Shown: positions 56,868 through 64,000 of the stretch, in pieces
Layout of the letters: each line of letters opens with the position of its first letter
How positions within the stretch are numbered: position 1 is the stretch's first letter
Assembly: GCA_002066995.1 (NCBI GenBank)
Contig: MWTC01000053.1
Location: 1 to 64,000, forward strand
Length of the DNA stretch: 64,000 bases
Direction: 5' to 3'
DNA from: Sphingobacteriales bacterium UTBCD1
Lineage (GTDB): Bacteria > Bacteroidota > Bacteroidia > Chitinophagales > Chitinophagaceae
Made by a program: the position numbers and the translations under genes
The notes under the pieces: model-generated
What the model was told of the DNA's origin: nothing
What the model saw: only the letters and a program-made list of their open reading frames with translations
Databases searched by the model: none

Positions 56868-59354
56868 TTAATGTTTAACAGCTCTTAAAATATCGGCAAA
56901 TACTCCGCTTGCTGTCACTTCAGCGCCGGCGCCGGCGCCTTTAATTACAAGAGGTTGCTCTTTATAACGATCAGTGAAAAACAAGACAACGTTATCTTTC
57001 CCATATAAATGATAAAGATCCTGATGCGGGCCAATATGCTGTAGTCCGACCGAAGCAGTTCCCTGGGAACTGTCTGACGGAGAGGAACTGTAAGAGGCGA
57101 CAAATTTTAATTTGCTCCCGCTCGCATTAGCTTCTTCATAAATCTTTTTAAAATGCGGCTCTTCCTGTTCCATCGCTTTATAAAAATCCTCCACAGAACC
57201 CTTCATGCAGGATTCAGGTAAAAAAGAATGATTTTGAATGTCGCTCATTTCAATTTTCTGCCCTGCTTCTCTCGCCAGTATCAGAACTTTCCGCATCACA
57301 TCGGTTCCGCTGAGATCCAGCCTCGGATCAGGTTCTGTATATCCTTCTTCCTGTGCCTGCTTCACTACTGCTGCAAATTTTCTTTTACCATCATAATTAT
57401 TGAACACAAAATTCAAAGTGCCGCTCAACACTGCCTCAATACGGTGAACACGATCACCGCTGCTTAAAAGATCATTCAATGTGCCAATGACCGGCAGCCC
57501 GGCGCCAACATTGGTTTCAAAAAGAAACTGGCTGTTATATTCTCTTGCAAGATCCTTCAATTTTTTATATTTAAAATATTCTGAAGATGCCGCCACTTTA
57601 TTGCAGGCAACCACTGCAATACTTTTTTCCAGGAGTTTCCCATAGTACCCGGCAATTTCCCCGCTGGCTGTCACATCTATGAAAACAGAATTTCTAAGAT
57701 TTAACCTGATCAGCTTTTCAACAAACTCTGAAATGGCTGCTTTATTTCCCTGCTCCAGTTTTTCCTTCCACCGCAACAGGCCGATGCCTTCCTCATCTAT
57801 GAGCATCTTCCTGCTATTACACAAACCAACCACTCTCACATGCATCAGCATTTGCTGTTCTAAAAAACCGAGCTGCTGGCTCAACTGAGCCAAAAGCCTG
57901 GATCCTACATTTCCCGTACCGGCAATAAACAGGTTTACCTGTTTGTAAGTTGTTTCAAAAAATTCTTCATGCAGTACGTTGATGGCCTTGCCGACATCTT
58001 TGGTGGAAATCACTGCAGAAATATTTTTTTCAGACGATCCCTGCGAAATGGCCCGGACATTCACACCGTTTTTTCCCAATGCACCGAACATCCGCCCGCT
58101 GATACCCGAGTGGCTTTTCATTTGCTCCCCCACCAATGCCACAATAGAAAGATCAGTCTCCACTTTTAAAGGTTCCACTTTATGCAATGCGATCTCATTG
58201 ACAAATGTGTCATCTATGGCCTGCCTGGCTTTGCTGGCGGAAGCAGTCTCAATGCCCACGCAAATAGAATGTTCGGACGAACTTTGAGTGATCAGTATCA
58301 CATTGATCTTTTCGTTGCTCAATGCTTCAAATAATCTTTTGGAAAAACCGGGAATGCCGATCATGCCGCTTCCTTCCAGGCTGATAAGAGAAATATTATT
58401 GATACTGGAGATACCCCTTACTATACTGCCGTCACTGTTCTTCGGAGTATTTTCATGAGCAAAGCCGTTATGAATGGTAGTTCCCGCACCGGACGGGGAA
58501 AAAGTGTTTTTAATGACCACCGGGATGTTTTTACTCATTACCGGCTGGATAGTAGGAGGATAAATGACTTTTGCCCCAAAATGAGAAAGTTCCATCGCTT
58601 CCTGGTATGAAATCTTAGGGATGATATGTGCATTGGCGGCAAGTCTTGGATCCGCAGTCATCATGCCGCTGACATCAGTCCATATTTCCAATACAGTTGC
58701 ATCCAAAGCTGCAGCAATAATAGCGGCGGTATAATCAGAACCGCCTCTTCCCAATGTAGTTGTAATCCCATTTTGATCTGCAGCAATAAACCCGGGTATG
58801 ACGAACAATTCAGAACCGGATCCTGAAATAAATTTTTTTATTTTTTCATTTGTTATCTCAAATTTCACTTCAGCCGCTGTATGATTAGAATTGGTGGAAA
58901 TCAATTCCCGTGTATCCTTCCATTCATTGCTGATGCCATCTGCCTTAAGTTTGGCAGAAATGATCTGAGAGGAGAGCCACTCCCCGTAACAGGAGATGCG
59001 ATCCCTGGTTCTTGAAGTCAACTCTCCAAGCATGAAGATTCCATTACAGACATCTTCTATTTCATTGCATGATTTTTTTACAAAACTCAATAAAGAACTC
59101 TGTTGCACAGGAGCAATAAGACCTTTTACCGTATCCAGGTGCCGCTGTTCAATAACTGCTAATTTTTCTTTATACTGCTCATTGCCTTCCGATGCCAGAA
59201 CAGCAGCCGACAACAGCAGGTCGGTGACTCCGCCCAGTGCAGATACCACCACGACTGTTCTGTCTTTTTGAACTTCATTTCTGATTATGGCAGCAACCTT
59301 GTTTATATTTTCTGAGTTGGCAACTGATGTGCCTCCGAATTTTAATACTTGCAT
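56868..59354 (-). CDS. thrA: Bifunctional aspartokinase/homoserine dehydrogenase
   Basis: 828 residues. N-terminal aspartokinase (about 1-300, 'MQVLKFGGTSVANSENI', 'GFIAADQNGITTTLGRGGSD'), then two ACT regulatory domains (about 320-460, 'ISLISLEGSGMIGIPGFSKR', 'IVALVGEQMKSHSGISGRMF') that bind threonine, then homoserine dehydrogenase (about 470-828, 'NLFIAGTGNVGSRLLAQL', 'ETNVGAGLPVIGTLNDLLSS', 'GTLNFVFNNYDG'). Catalyses the first and third committed steps to threonine. ATG at 59354 is preferred over a longer frame. Feedback by the ACT domains is a family property. A leader peptide and hairpins lie upstream at 59392-59564. Confidence 0.96.
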   Translation of the reverse strand: MQVLKFGGTSVANSENINKVAAIIRNEVQKDRTVVVVSALGGVTDLLLSAAVLASEGNEQYKEKLAVIEQRHLDTVKGLIAPVQQSSLLSFVKKSCNEIEDVCNGIFMLGELTSRTRDRISCYGEWLSSQIISAKLKADGISNEWKDTRELISTNSNHTAAEVKFEITNEKIKKFISGSGSELFVIPGFIAADQNGITTTLGRGGSDYTAAIIAAALDATVLEIWTDVSGMMTADPRLAANAHIIPKISYQEAMELSHFGAKVIYPPTIQPVMSKNIPVVIKNTFSPSGAGTTIHNGFAHENTPKNSDGSIVRGISSINNISLISLEGSGMIGIPGFSKRLFEALSNEKINVILITQSSSEHSICVGIETASASKARQAIDDTFVNEIALHKVEPLKVETDLSIVALVGEQMKSHSGISGRMFGALGKNGVNVRAISQGSSEKNISAVISTKDVGKAINVLHEEFFETTYKQVNLFIAGTGNVGSRLLAQLSQQLGFLEQQMLMHVRVVGLCNSRKMLIDEEGIGLLRWKEKLEQGNKAAISEFVEKLIRLNLRNSVFIDVTASGEIAGYYGKLLEKSIAVVACNKVAASSEYFKYKKLKDLAREYNSQFLFETNVGAGLPVIGTLNDLLSSGDRVHRIEAVLSGTLNFVFNNYDGKRKFAAVVKQAQEEGYTEPDPRLDLSGTDVMRKVLILAREAGQKIEMSDIQNHSFLPESCMKGSVEDFYKAMEQEEPHFKKIYEEANASGSKLKFVASYSSSPSDSSQGTASVGLQHIGPHQDLYHLYGKDNVVLFFTDRYKEQPLVIKGAGAGAEVTASGVFADILRAVKH

Positions 59355-59391
59355 GTGTAATGTTTTGATAAATAAACTGATTAAATAATGC

Positions 59392-59413
59392 AAAAAGACT
59401 TTGATCCGTCTTT
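59392..59413 (-). terminator. Putative attenuator terminator before thrA
   Basis: On the minus strand AAAGAC (59408-59413) pairs with GTCTTT (59394-59399) around an 8-base loop, followed by a T-run. It may extend by a G-U and a C-G pair beyond mismatches. It ends 38 bases before the thrA start and would stop transcription in the leader when threonine is plentiful. The stem is short, so this is the weakest part of the attenuation model. Confidence 0.45.
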
Positions 59414-59447
59414 CAGCTGAATGCCCATTGATGATATGAAAATATTT

Positions 59448-59466
59448 AATCCCGTTTTACGGGATT
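59448..59466 (-). promoter_or_regulatory. Hairpin over the leader peptide stop
   Basis: A perfect 7-base hairpin (59460-59466 with 59448-59454, minus strand AATCCCG/CGGGATT) whose loop holds the stop codon of the threonine-rich leader peptide. A ribosome stalled on the preceding seven Thr codons would cover the 5' arm and prevent it from forming, as expected of an attenuator control element. No alternative antiterminator pairing is clearly seen. Confidence 0.55.
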
Positions 59467-59564
59467 GTTGTTGTGGTAGTAGTTGTAGAAATGCCAGAAG
59501 TGCTCCCGGTTGCAACAGGAGTTTCAATAACAGCAGAAACGATATGTTCAGAATAGATCACCAC
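59457..59564 (-). CDS. Threonine operon leader peptide
   Basis: A 35-residue frame from GTG at 59564 to TAA at 59457, too short for usual calling. It has about ten Thr and five Ile, ending in seven consecutive Thr codons (ACA ACT ACT ACC ACA ACA ACA) then Ile-Pro-stop. This is the hallmark of thr leader peptides (compare E. coli thrL, with runs of Thr and Ile). It lies directly upstream of thrA, and hairpins follow. No ATG start is available in frame between the murQ stop and the Thr run, so the GTG is the best start, another in-frame GTG lying next to it. Likely function: ribosome stalling when charged tRNA-Thr is scarce. Confidence 0.65.
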   Translation of the reverse strand: MVIYSEHIVSAVIETPVATGSTSGISTTTTTTTIP

Positions 59565-59618
59565 AAAGATGATATGAGGGGCACAAAATACTGAATGGAA
59601 CTGAGAAATAAAAGCTTT

Positions 59619-60434
59619 TTATAAAACCGCCAGCTCCGAAGCTTTTTTTACACTCCCATACCGGAGCAATAATACTTTGGCTTTATCATAGTCATTCATC
59701 TTCAGCCGTTCCATCAGCATTTTTACGCCACGGTCCACTAACTTTTCATTGGTGAGCTGCATGTTCACCATTTTATTATCTTCCACACGGCCCAGCTGTA
59801 TCATGATAGAAGTGGAGATCATGTTCAAAACAAGTTTTTGTGCCGTACCGCTTTTCATGCGGGTGCTGCCGGTGACAAACTCCGGCCCCACAATTACTTC
59901 TATCGGAAACTCAGCTGCAGCGCTGATGGGTGAATCGGGGTTGCAGGAGATGCTGCCGGTGACAATACCTCTTTTGCGGCATTCATCCAGTGCGCCTATG
60001 ACATAAGGAGTGGTGCCGCTGGCTGCAATTCCGATTACGGCATCTTTGTCGGAAACGTTATATACCTGCAGGTCTTTCCATCCCTGTCCTCTATCATCCT
60101 CGGCAAACTCGACTGCAGAAGTAATGGCTTTTTCTCCACCGGCAATAATGCCAATGACCAGTCCGTAAGGTACCCCAAAGGTAGGCGGGCATTCGCTTGC
60201 ATCTACAATAGCCAGCCTGCCACTGGTGCCGGCTCCTATATAAAACAACCGCCCTCCCATCAGCATTTTATCACTGACTGCTTCCACCAGTTTTTCAATC
60301 TGCGGAATTGCTTTTTCAACTGCAAAGGGAACAGATTGATCTTCCTTATTTATGAAAGTGAGCAGTTCATTCACCGACATCTTCTCCAGGTGTCGGTAAC
60401 TACTGGGCAACTCCGTAATTTTTTCAAACGCCAT
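59619..60434 (-). CDS. murQ: N-acetylmuramic acid 6-phosphate etherase
   Basis: 271 residues, SIS-domain enzyme that splits MurNAc-6-phosphate into GlcNAc-6-phosphate and lactate in wall recycling. Shows 'GAGTSGRLAIVDASECPPTF', 'GIIAGGEKAITSAVEFAEDD', 'GIAASGTTPYVIGALDECRK' and 'TGSTRMKSGTAQKLVLNMIS'. It is 14 bases after the BadF-type kinase gene on the same strand, so the two are one operon. It ends 55 bases before the thr leader peptide. Confidence 0.95.
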   Translation of the reverse strand: MAFEKITELPSSYRHLEKMSVNELLTFINKEDQSVPFAVEKAIPQIEKLVEAVSDKMLMGGRLFYIGAGTSGRLAIVDASECPPTFGVPYGLVIGIIAGGEKAITSAVEFAEDDRGQGWKDLQVYNVSDKDAVIGIAASGTTPYVIGALDECRKRGIVTGSISCNPDSPISAAAEFPIEVIVGPEFVTGSTRMKSGTAQKLVLNMISTSIMIQLGRVEDNKMVNMQLTNEKLVDRGVKMLMERLKMNDYDKAKVLLLRYGSVKKASELAVL

Positions 60435-60448
60435 ATTTATTCCGATCT

Positions 60449-61291
60449 TTAACTGTGGTATTCAACCAAACCCGGCATGGGGTTTTTTAATATTTTACCA
60501 GGTTTCATTTGATAAGTTGCGCAAAGGTCTATCAATACATCCTGAAATCCAAATGCAACTCCGCCAACAAAATGTACAGGGAATTTATTTGATTCTTTGT
60601 ACCGGCACAAATGATTGAAGAAAAAATCATTCAACCCGTCTTCAATAATGTTTTCTACCATATAATGCCCCCTGTTTTCTGCTAGAAACAATGCAAAGCC
60701 TGCAAGATACCGGTTAGGCATTGGTTTTTTATAAACATTCTCCAGGATTTCCACCCTGTTGGTCACATATTTTGCATGAAACCTTGATCTCAGGTCTTCG
60801 TCAAATATATCATATAGATAATATTGAATTAGTTTTTTCCCCAGGTAAGCCCCACTGCCTTCGTCGCCTAATGCATACCCGATTCCCGGTGTTTGCTTTG
60901 CAATCTTTTTTCCATCATAGAAACAGCAAAAAGATCCTGTTCCCAGGTTACCCACCATTCCTTTTTCCCTGCCGCAAACCGACTTTGCCGCTGCTGCCAG
61001 GTCATTGTCCACATGTATTGTAGCTCCCGGGAATACTTTTTGCAATGCTTTTTTAACTATCAATTTATTTCCCGAATTAGCACAACCGGTTCCATAGTAA
61101 AATATTTCATCAACAGCACTGTTCTTCAGTTTGGGCTTCAAAGTCTTCACCAGAAGTTCCTGTATCTGCACAGAATTGAGAAAATAGGGACTGATCCCCT
61201 GGGTAAATACCGTTTTTGTTTTTTTACCATCCAACAGGCACCATTCGGCTTTAGTAGCGCCGCTATCCGCAATAAGTTTATTTGTTGGCAT
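60449..61291 (-). CDS. BadF/BadG-type amino-sugar kinase
   Basis: 280 residues, ASKHA-type ATPase fold: 'LIADSGATKAEWCLLDGKKT' (phosphate 1), 'GNLGTGSFCCFYDGKKIA' with 'TPGIGYALGDEGSGAYLG' (phosphate 2 and hinge). Relatives are N-acetylglucosamine kinases, and in some bacteria N-acetylmuramic acid kinase (MurK). Because it precedes murQ by 14 bases, it most likely phosphorylates MurNAc or GlcNAc recovered from the wall. The choice between these is by position only. Confidence 0.85.
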   Translation of the reverse strand: MPTNKLIADSGATKAEWCLLDGKKTKTVFTQGISPYFLNSVQIQELLVKTLKPKLKNSAVDEIFYYGTGCANSGNKLIVKKALQKVFPGATIHVDNDLAAAAKSVCGREKGMVGNLGTGSFCCFYDGKKIAKQTPGIGYALGDEGSGAYLGKKLIQYYLYDIFDEDLRSRFHAKYVTNRVEILENVYKKPMPNRYLAGFALFLAENRGHYMVENIIEDGLNDFFFNHLCRYKESNKFPVHFVGGVAFGFQDVLIDLCATYQMKPGKILKNPMPGLVEYHS

Positions 61292-61376
61292 TAAAAATAT
61301 GTTGATTTACAGGAACGAAGCATCCTTTATCTCCAAATCCCTTACTTTGCGTCATTATAAAAAATAAAGGTAAGTG

Positions 61377-62969
61377 ATGCAGAATAAAAAATTGCAGGTT
61401 TGGCTACCTCTTCTTTTTGCGATTGTGATGATCGTGGGAATGTACTTCGGCAGTAAGCTGCATAACGAAATGAGTGGCCGGAATGGTTTGTTTAAAACAG
61501 GTAAACGCAATTCCCTGCAGGAGGCGCTTGATCTGATCAGGTTGAAATATGTAGATTCGGTGCGGATGGATACGCTGCAGGCAAATGCCATACAGGATAT
61601 CATGAACGAACTGGATCCTCACTCGGTCTATATACCTGCCTCTAAACTGCAGGAAGTGAATGAGGACCTCGGCGGCAAATTTGAAGGCATTGGTGTTGAG
61701 TTCAATATATTCAGCGATACCGTCAATGTACTGTATGTAATACCCTCCGGGCCGGGTGATAAAGCAGGCCTGCAGATTGGCGACAAGATACTGAAAGCAG
61801 ACAGTTCCTCCCTTGTAGGAGGAAAAGTGACTACTGATGAAGTAAAAAAGATCATCAGGGGTGAGCAGGGCTCAAAAACAATCCTGCAGATCATGCGTAA
61901 TCATAATATCTCTGACTTTACGGTAACCAGGGGCATGATACCTGTATCGTCAGTAGATGCTTCTTACATGATAGATAAAAAAACCGGTTATATCAAACTG
62001 AATAAATTTTCTGAGCATACTTACGTGGATTTCATGCAATCCCTGGAAGCCCTGCAAAAACAGGGAATGCAGGAGATGATACTTGACCTGAGAGGAAACG
62101 GCGGAGGATTTATGAATGAAGCCGTGGATATTGCTGATGAGTTCCTGGATGACAGCAAGCTTATTGTTTATACGCAGGGTATTAATGCACCCAAACAGGA
62201 ATACAAAGCGAAACGACCGGGTCTTTTCGAAACAGGAAAGCTTACGGTGCTGGTAGATGAATTAACTGCAAGCGCCAGTGAAGTACTGGCCGGTGCATTA
62301 CAGGATTGGGACCGTGCCACCATCATTGGCCGGCGTACATTCGGAAAAGGATTGGTGCAACAACAATATCCCCTGAGTGACGGTTCTGCCATCCGGCTTA
62401 CTACTGCCCGATATTATACGCCGTTAGGCCGAAGCATTCAGCGTCCATATGACAAAGGAAAAAAAGTTTATATGGATGAGATCTGGCAACGCTACTCTGA
62501 CGGGGAAGCGCTGTATGCGGATTCCAATAAGATAAATAATGGCAAGCAATACAAAACGCCAAAAGGAAGAATCGTCTATGGCGGCGGCGGCATCATGCCT
62601 GATATTTTTGTACCGTTAGACACCAGTACCTTCCAGCGCAGTTCTGCCAAAGTGATACTTGATGGTACCCTGTATAAATTTGTTTACCTCTATTATTTAC
62701 AACACAAATCACAGTTGCAGGAATTTGCCACACCGGAAGAGTTTGTAAAAGATTTTAATAACGTCAATGAAATGTGGCACCAACTGGTTCAGTATTCGTT
62801 AAAAGACACTATAAACCTTAATACAGTCCCGGAAACGGATAAACTTTCATTGGAAAAAAGATTAAAGGCAAACCTGGCACGTTTCAGGTGGAGAAGCGAA
62901 GGGTATTATGAAGTGCTGAATACGGATGATCCCGTAATTAAAAAAGCCATTGAAGTGTTGGAAAAATAA
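61377..62969 (+). CDS. C-terminal processing peptidase (CtpA, S41 family)
   Basis: 530 residues with an N-terminal signal or anchor (MQNKKLQVWLPLLFAIVMIVGMYFG), an N-terminal helical part ('DALDLIRLKYVDSV'-like), PDZ domain about 85-165 ('GGKFEGIGVEFNIFSDTVNV', 'GPGDKAGLQIGDKI') and the Ser-Lys protease core with the 'ELTASASEVLAGALQDWDRA' serine and 'GRRTFGKGLVQQQYPL' lysine. It cuts C-termini of periplasmic proteins. ATG at 61377 follows an in-frame GTG; the ATG is preferred. A shared hairpin lies at the 3' end. Confidence 0.93.
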   Translation: MQNKKLQVWLPLLFAIVMIVGMYFGSKLHNEMSGRNGLFKTGKRNSLQEALDLIRLKYVDSVRMDTLQANAIQDIMNELDPHSVYIPASKLQEVNEDLGGKFEGIGVEFNIFSDTVNVLYVIPSGPGDKAGLQIGDKILKADSSSLVGGKVTTDEVKKIIRGEQGSKTILQIMRNHNISDFTVTRGMIPVSSVDASYMIDKKTGYIKLNKFSEHTYVDFMQSLEALQKQGMQEMILDLRGNGGGFMNEAVDIADEFLDDSKLIVYTQGINAPKQEYKAKRPGLFETGKLTVLVDELTASASEVLAGALQDWDRATIIGRRTFGKGLVQQQYPLSDGSAIRLTTARYYTPLGRSIQRPYDKGKKVYMDEIWQRYSDGEALYADSNKINNGKQYKTPKGRIVYGGGGIMPDIFVPLDTSTFQRSSAKVILDGTLYKFVYLYYLQHKSQLQEFATPEEFVKDFNNVNEMWHQLVQYSLKDTINLNTVPETDKLSLEKRLKANLARFRWRSEGYYEVLNTDDPVIKKAIEVLEK

Positions 62970-62996
62970 AAGCAATCCTTATTCAAGAATTGCTTT
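62969..62996 (-). terminator. Hairpin between convergent genes
   Basis: AAAGCAAT (62969-62976) pairs with ATTGCTTT (62989-62996), with three more inner pairs around a 4-base loop. On the minus strand it is followed by a T-rich run (TTATTTTT), so it ends the DUF6249-like gene; it also closes the plus-strand protease gene. Confidence 0.65.
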
Positions 62997-63020
62997 CGGT
63001 AATCAATGATGATTAATTTA

Positions 63021-63422
63021 TTACGATTGCTTGTTTTCCTGCCTTTCCCACCACTGCTTTTCTATACGGTAAGAACCGAATAAACCGAGCCCGCCACCAA
63101 TGGCTATCAGGGCAAAATAAATAGCAGGATTATCATCTATACGGTCTTTATAAACATTTCCATTGACTACTTTCTGCATATAGGTATGGTGCAAAACATA
63201 TTCATCCAGTAGATATGCCGCCAGCAACCCGGCGCCTGCACCGATCAGCAACAATGCCCATTTAAGATTCTTATACGGAGCCGGCCTGTTGGCAAACTCT
63301 TTAGGGTTCATCCCTTTTTCAATCATGGCAAGGTTTTGACGGGTTTTCAGATAAACTATCCCGAATATCATGGCAAACCCACCTGCAAACATTACGATTG
63401 GTATTAAAAATTCTCCTCTCAT
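63021..63422 (-). CDS. DUF6249-like membrane protein
   Basis: 133 residues, three hydrophobic segments (about 5-24, 54-72 and 101-118) with the short basic 'MIEKGMNPKEFANRPAP' loop between the first two. The 'IEKGMNP' loop and the position next to an ECF sigma-factor gene are typical of DUF6249 family members in Bacteroidota. The role is unknown; it may affect the sigma factor or envelope stress. Confidence 0.7.
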   Translation of the reverse strand: MRGEFLIPIVMFAGGFAMIFGIVYLKTRQNLAMIEKGMNPKEFANRPAPYKNLKWALLLIGAGAGLLAAYLLDEYVLHHTYMQKVVNGNVYKDRIDDNPAIYFALIAIGGGLGLFGSYRIEKQWWERQENKQS

Positions 63423-63625
63423 AGCTCAAATTTTTAAGGTTAAAATATTATTCAGCTTCTTTTGATGTGACTACTGGTTTTGGGCCGTGGTTACAGTATA
63501 AAGAACTTTTTCTGAATCGTTTTACATACACTATGACTACAGCCGGTAAAATTTGGTTACAGTTCATTAAAATTCGTAATTTGAATTGTAACCGGTATTA
63601 TAATTATGTAGTCTTAGTATTCAGA

Positions 63626-64000
63626 ATGTCAACCGGGCTTAGCGATAATGAAATCATCAGCAGGGTATTGAGCGGCGATCACCAGGCATATTCAGGGCTT
63701 GTGGAGCGTTATCAGAATTATGTTTTCACGCTGACTATGCGCTTTACCAAAAACAGGGAAGATGCCGAAGAAGTATCACAGGATATTTTCGTAAAAGCTT
63801 TTCGTTCTTTGGCAGATTTCAGAGGAGCGTCCAAATTCAGCACCTGGCTATATACCATTGTCAATACCACCTGCATCACTTTTTTGAGAAAGAAAAAACC
63901 GGAAACCTATTCTCTGGATCATGAAAAAGTGTTTGAAGTGGCGGACAGTAAAGATTCGGGATTCCGGGCAAACCTGGTGGAACAGAAATCAAGGATCAAT
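63626..64000 (+). CDS. ECF-type RNA polymerase sigma factor (partial)
   Basis: The frame starts at ATG 63626 and runs off the window with 125 codons. 'VLSGDHQAYSGLVERYQNYV' and 'TKNREDAEEVSQDIFVKAFR' are sigma region 2, followed by 'FRGASKFSTWLYTIVNTTCI' (helices that bind core and the -10 element), which match extracytoplasmic-function sigma factors. Region 4 is beyond the end. It is divergent from the DUF6249-like gene with about 200 bases between the two starts. Confidence 0.92.
   Translation, partial: MSTGLSDNEIISRVLSGDHQAYSGLVERYQNYVFTLTMRFTKNREDAEEVSQDIFVKAFRSLADFRGASKFSTWLYTIVNTTCITFLRKKKPETYSLDHEKVFEVADSKDSGFRANLVEQKSRIN

Overview
The window looks like chromosomal DNA of a member of the Bacteroidota, most likely a Chitinophagaceae-type soil or water bacterium. 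The reasons are a SusC/SusD pair, an sdhCAB operon of the single cytochrome b type, many signal-peptide outer-membrane beta-barrels ending in an aromatic residue, LptD/OstA-like proteins, promoters resembling TTTG...TAnnTTTG, a tRNA without encoded CCA, and AT-rich intergenic DNA. No phage, insertion sequence, CRISPR array or rRNA was seen.

Layout. 1-13 kb: a minus-strand set of four exported proteins (lipoprotein, 572-aa beta-barrel, 2590-aa giant with four N-terminal repeats of about 158 aa, and a fibronectin-type protein). It looks like one cell-surface operon of unknown function. 13-19 kb: histidine degradation (hutU, hutH) split by a plus-strand purine nucleoside phosphorylase. 19-23 kb: a small zinc-ribbon membrane protein, a heptad-repeat Asp/Lys protein, a barrel, tRNA-Arg(TCT), uracil-DNA glycosylase, an acetyltransferase and a PlsC-type acyltransferase. 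23-30 kb: envelope biogenesis (lptD facing amidase - mlaD - ostA-like). 30-38 kb: NhaD antiporter, a small barrel, then a DeoR-type regulator with susC and susD. 38-50 kb: SpmA/SpmB-like membrane protein, ychF, vanadium haloperoxidase-like protein with a 14-repeat VCBS/CRTAC1 surface protein, and a 1166-aa probable outer-membrane protein. 50-54 kb: sdhC-sdhA-sdhB, with a broken four-helix-bundle (S23-type) gene between sdhA and sdhB. 54-59.6 kb: thrA-thrB-thrC behind a threonine-rich leader peptide and hairpins that look like a transcription attenuator. 59.6-61.3 kb: murQ and a BadF-type sugar kinase (cell-wall amino-sugar recycling). 61.3-64 kb: CtpA-type protease, a DUF6249-like membrane protein, and the start of an ECF sigma factor cut by the window end.

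Most interesting points: the threonine attenuator (59392-59564), the four-gene giant surface-protein locus (556-12940), the S23-type pseudogene with two in-frame stops inside the sdh operon (50590-50967), and the 7-residue-period protein at 19489-19983. All family calls come from reading motifs by eye; no database search was possible.
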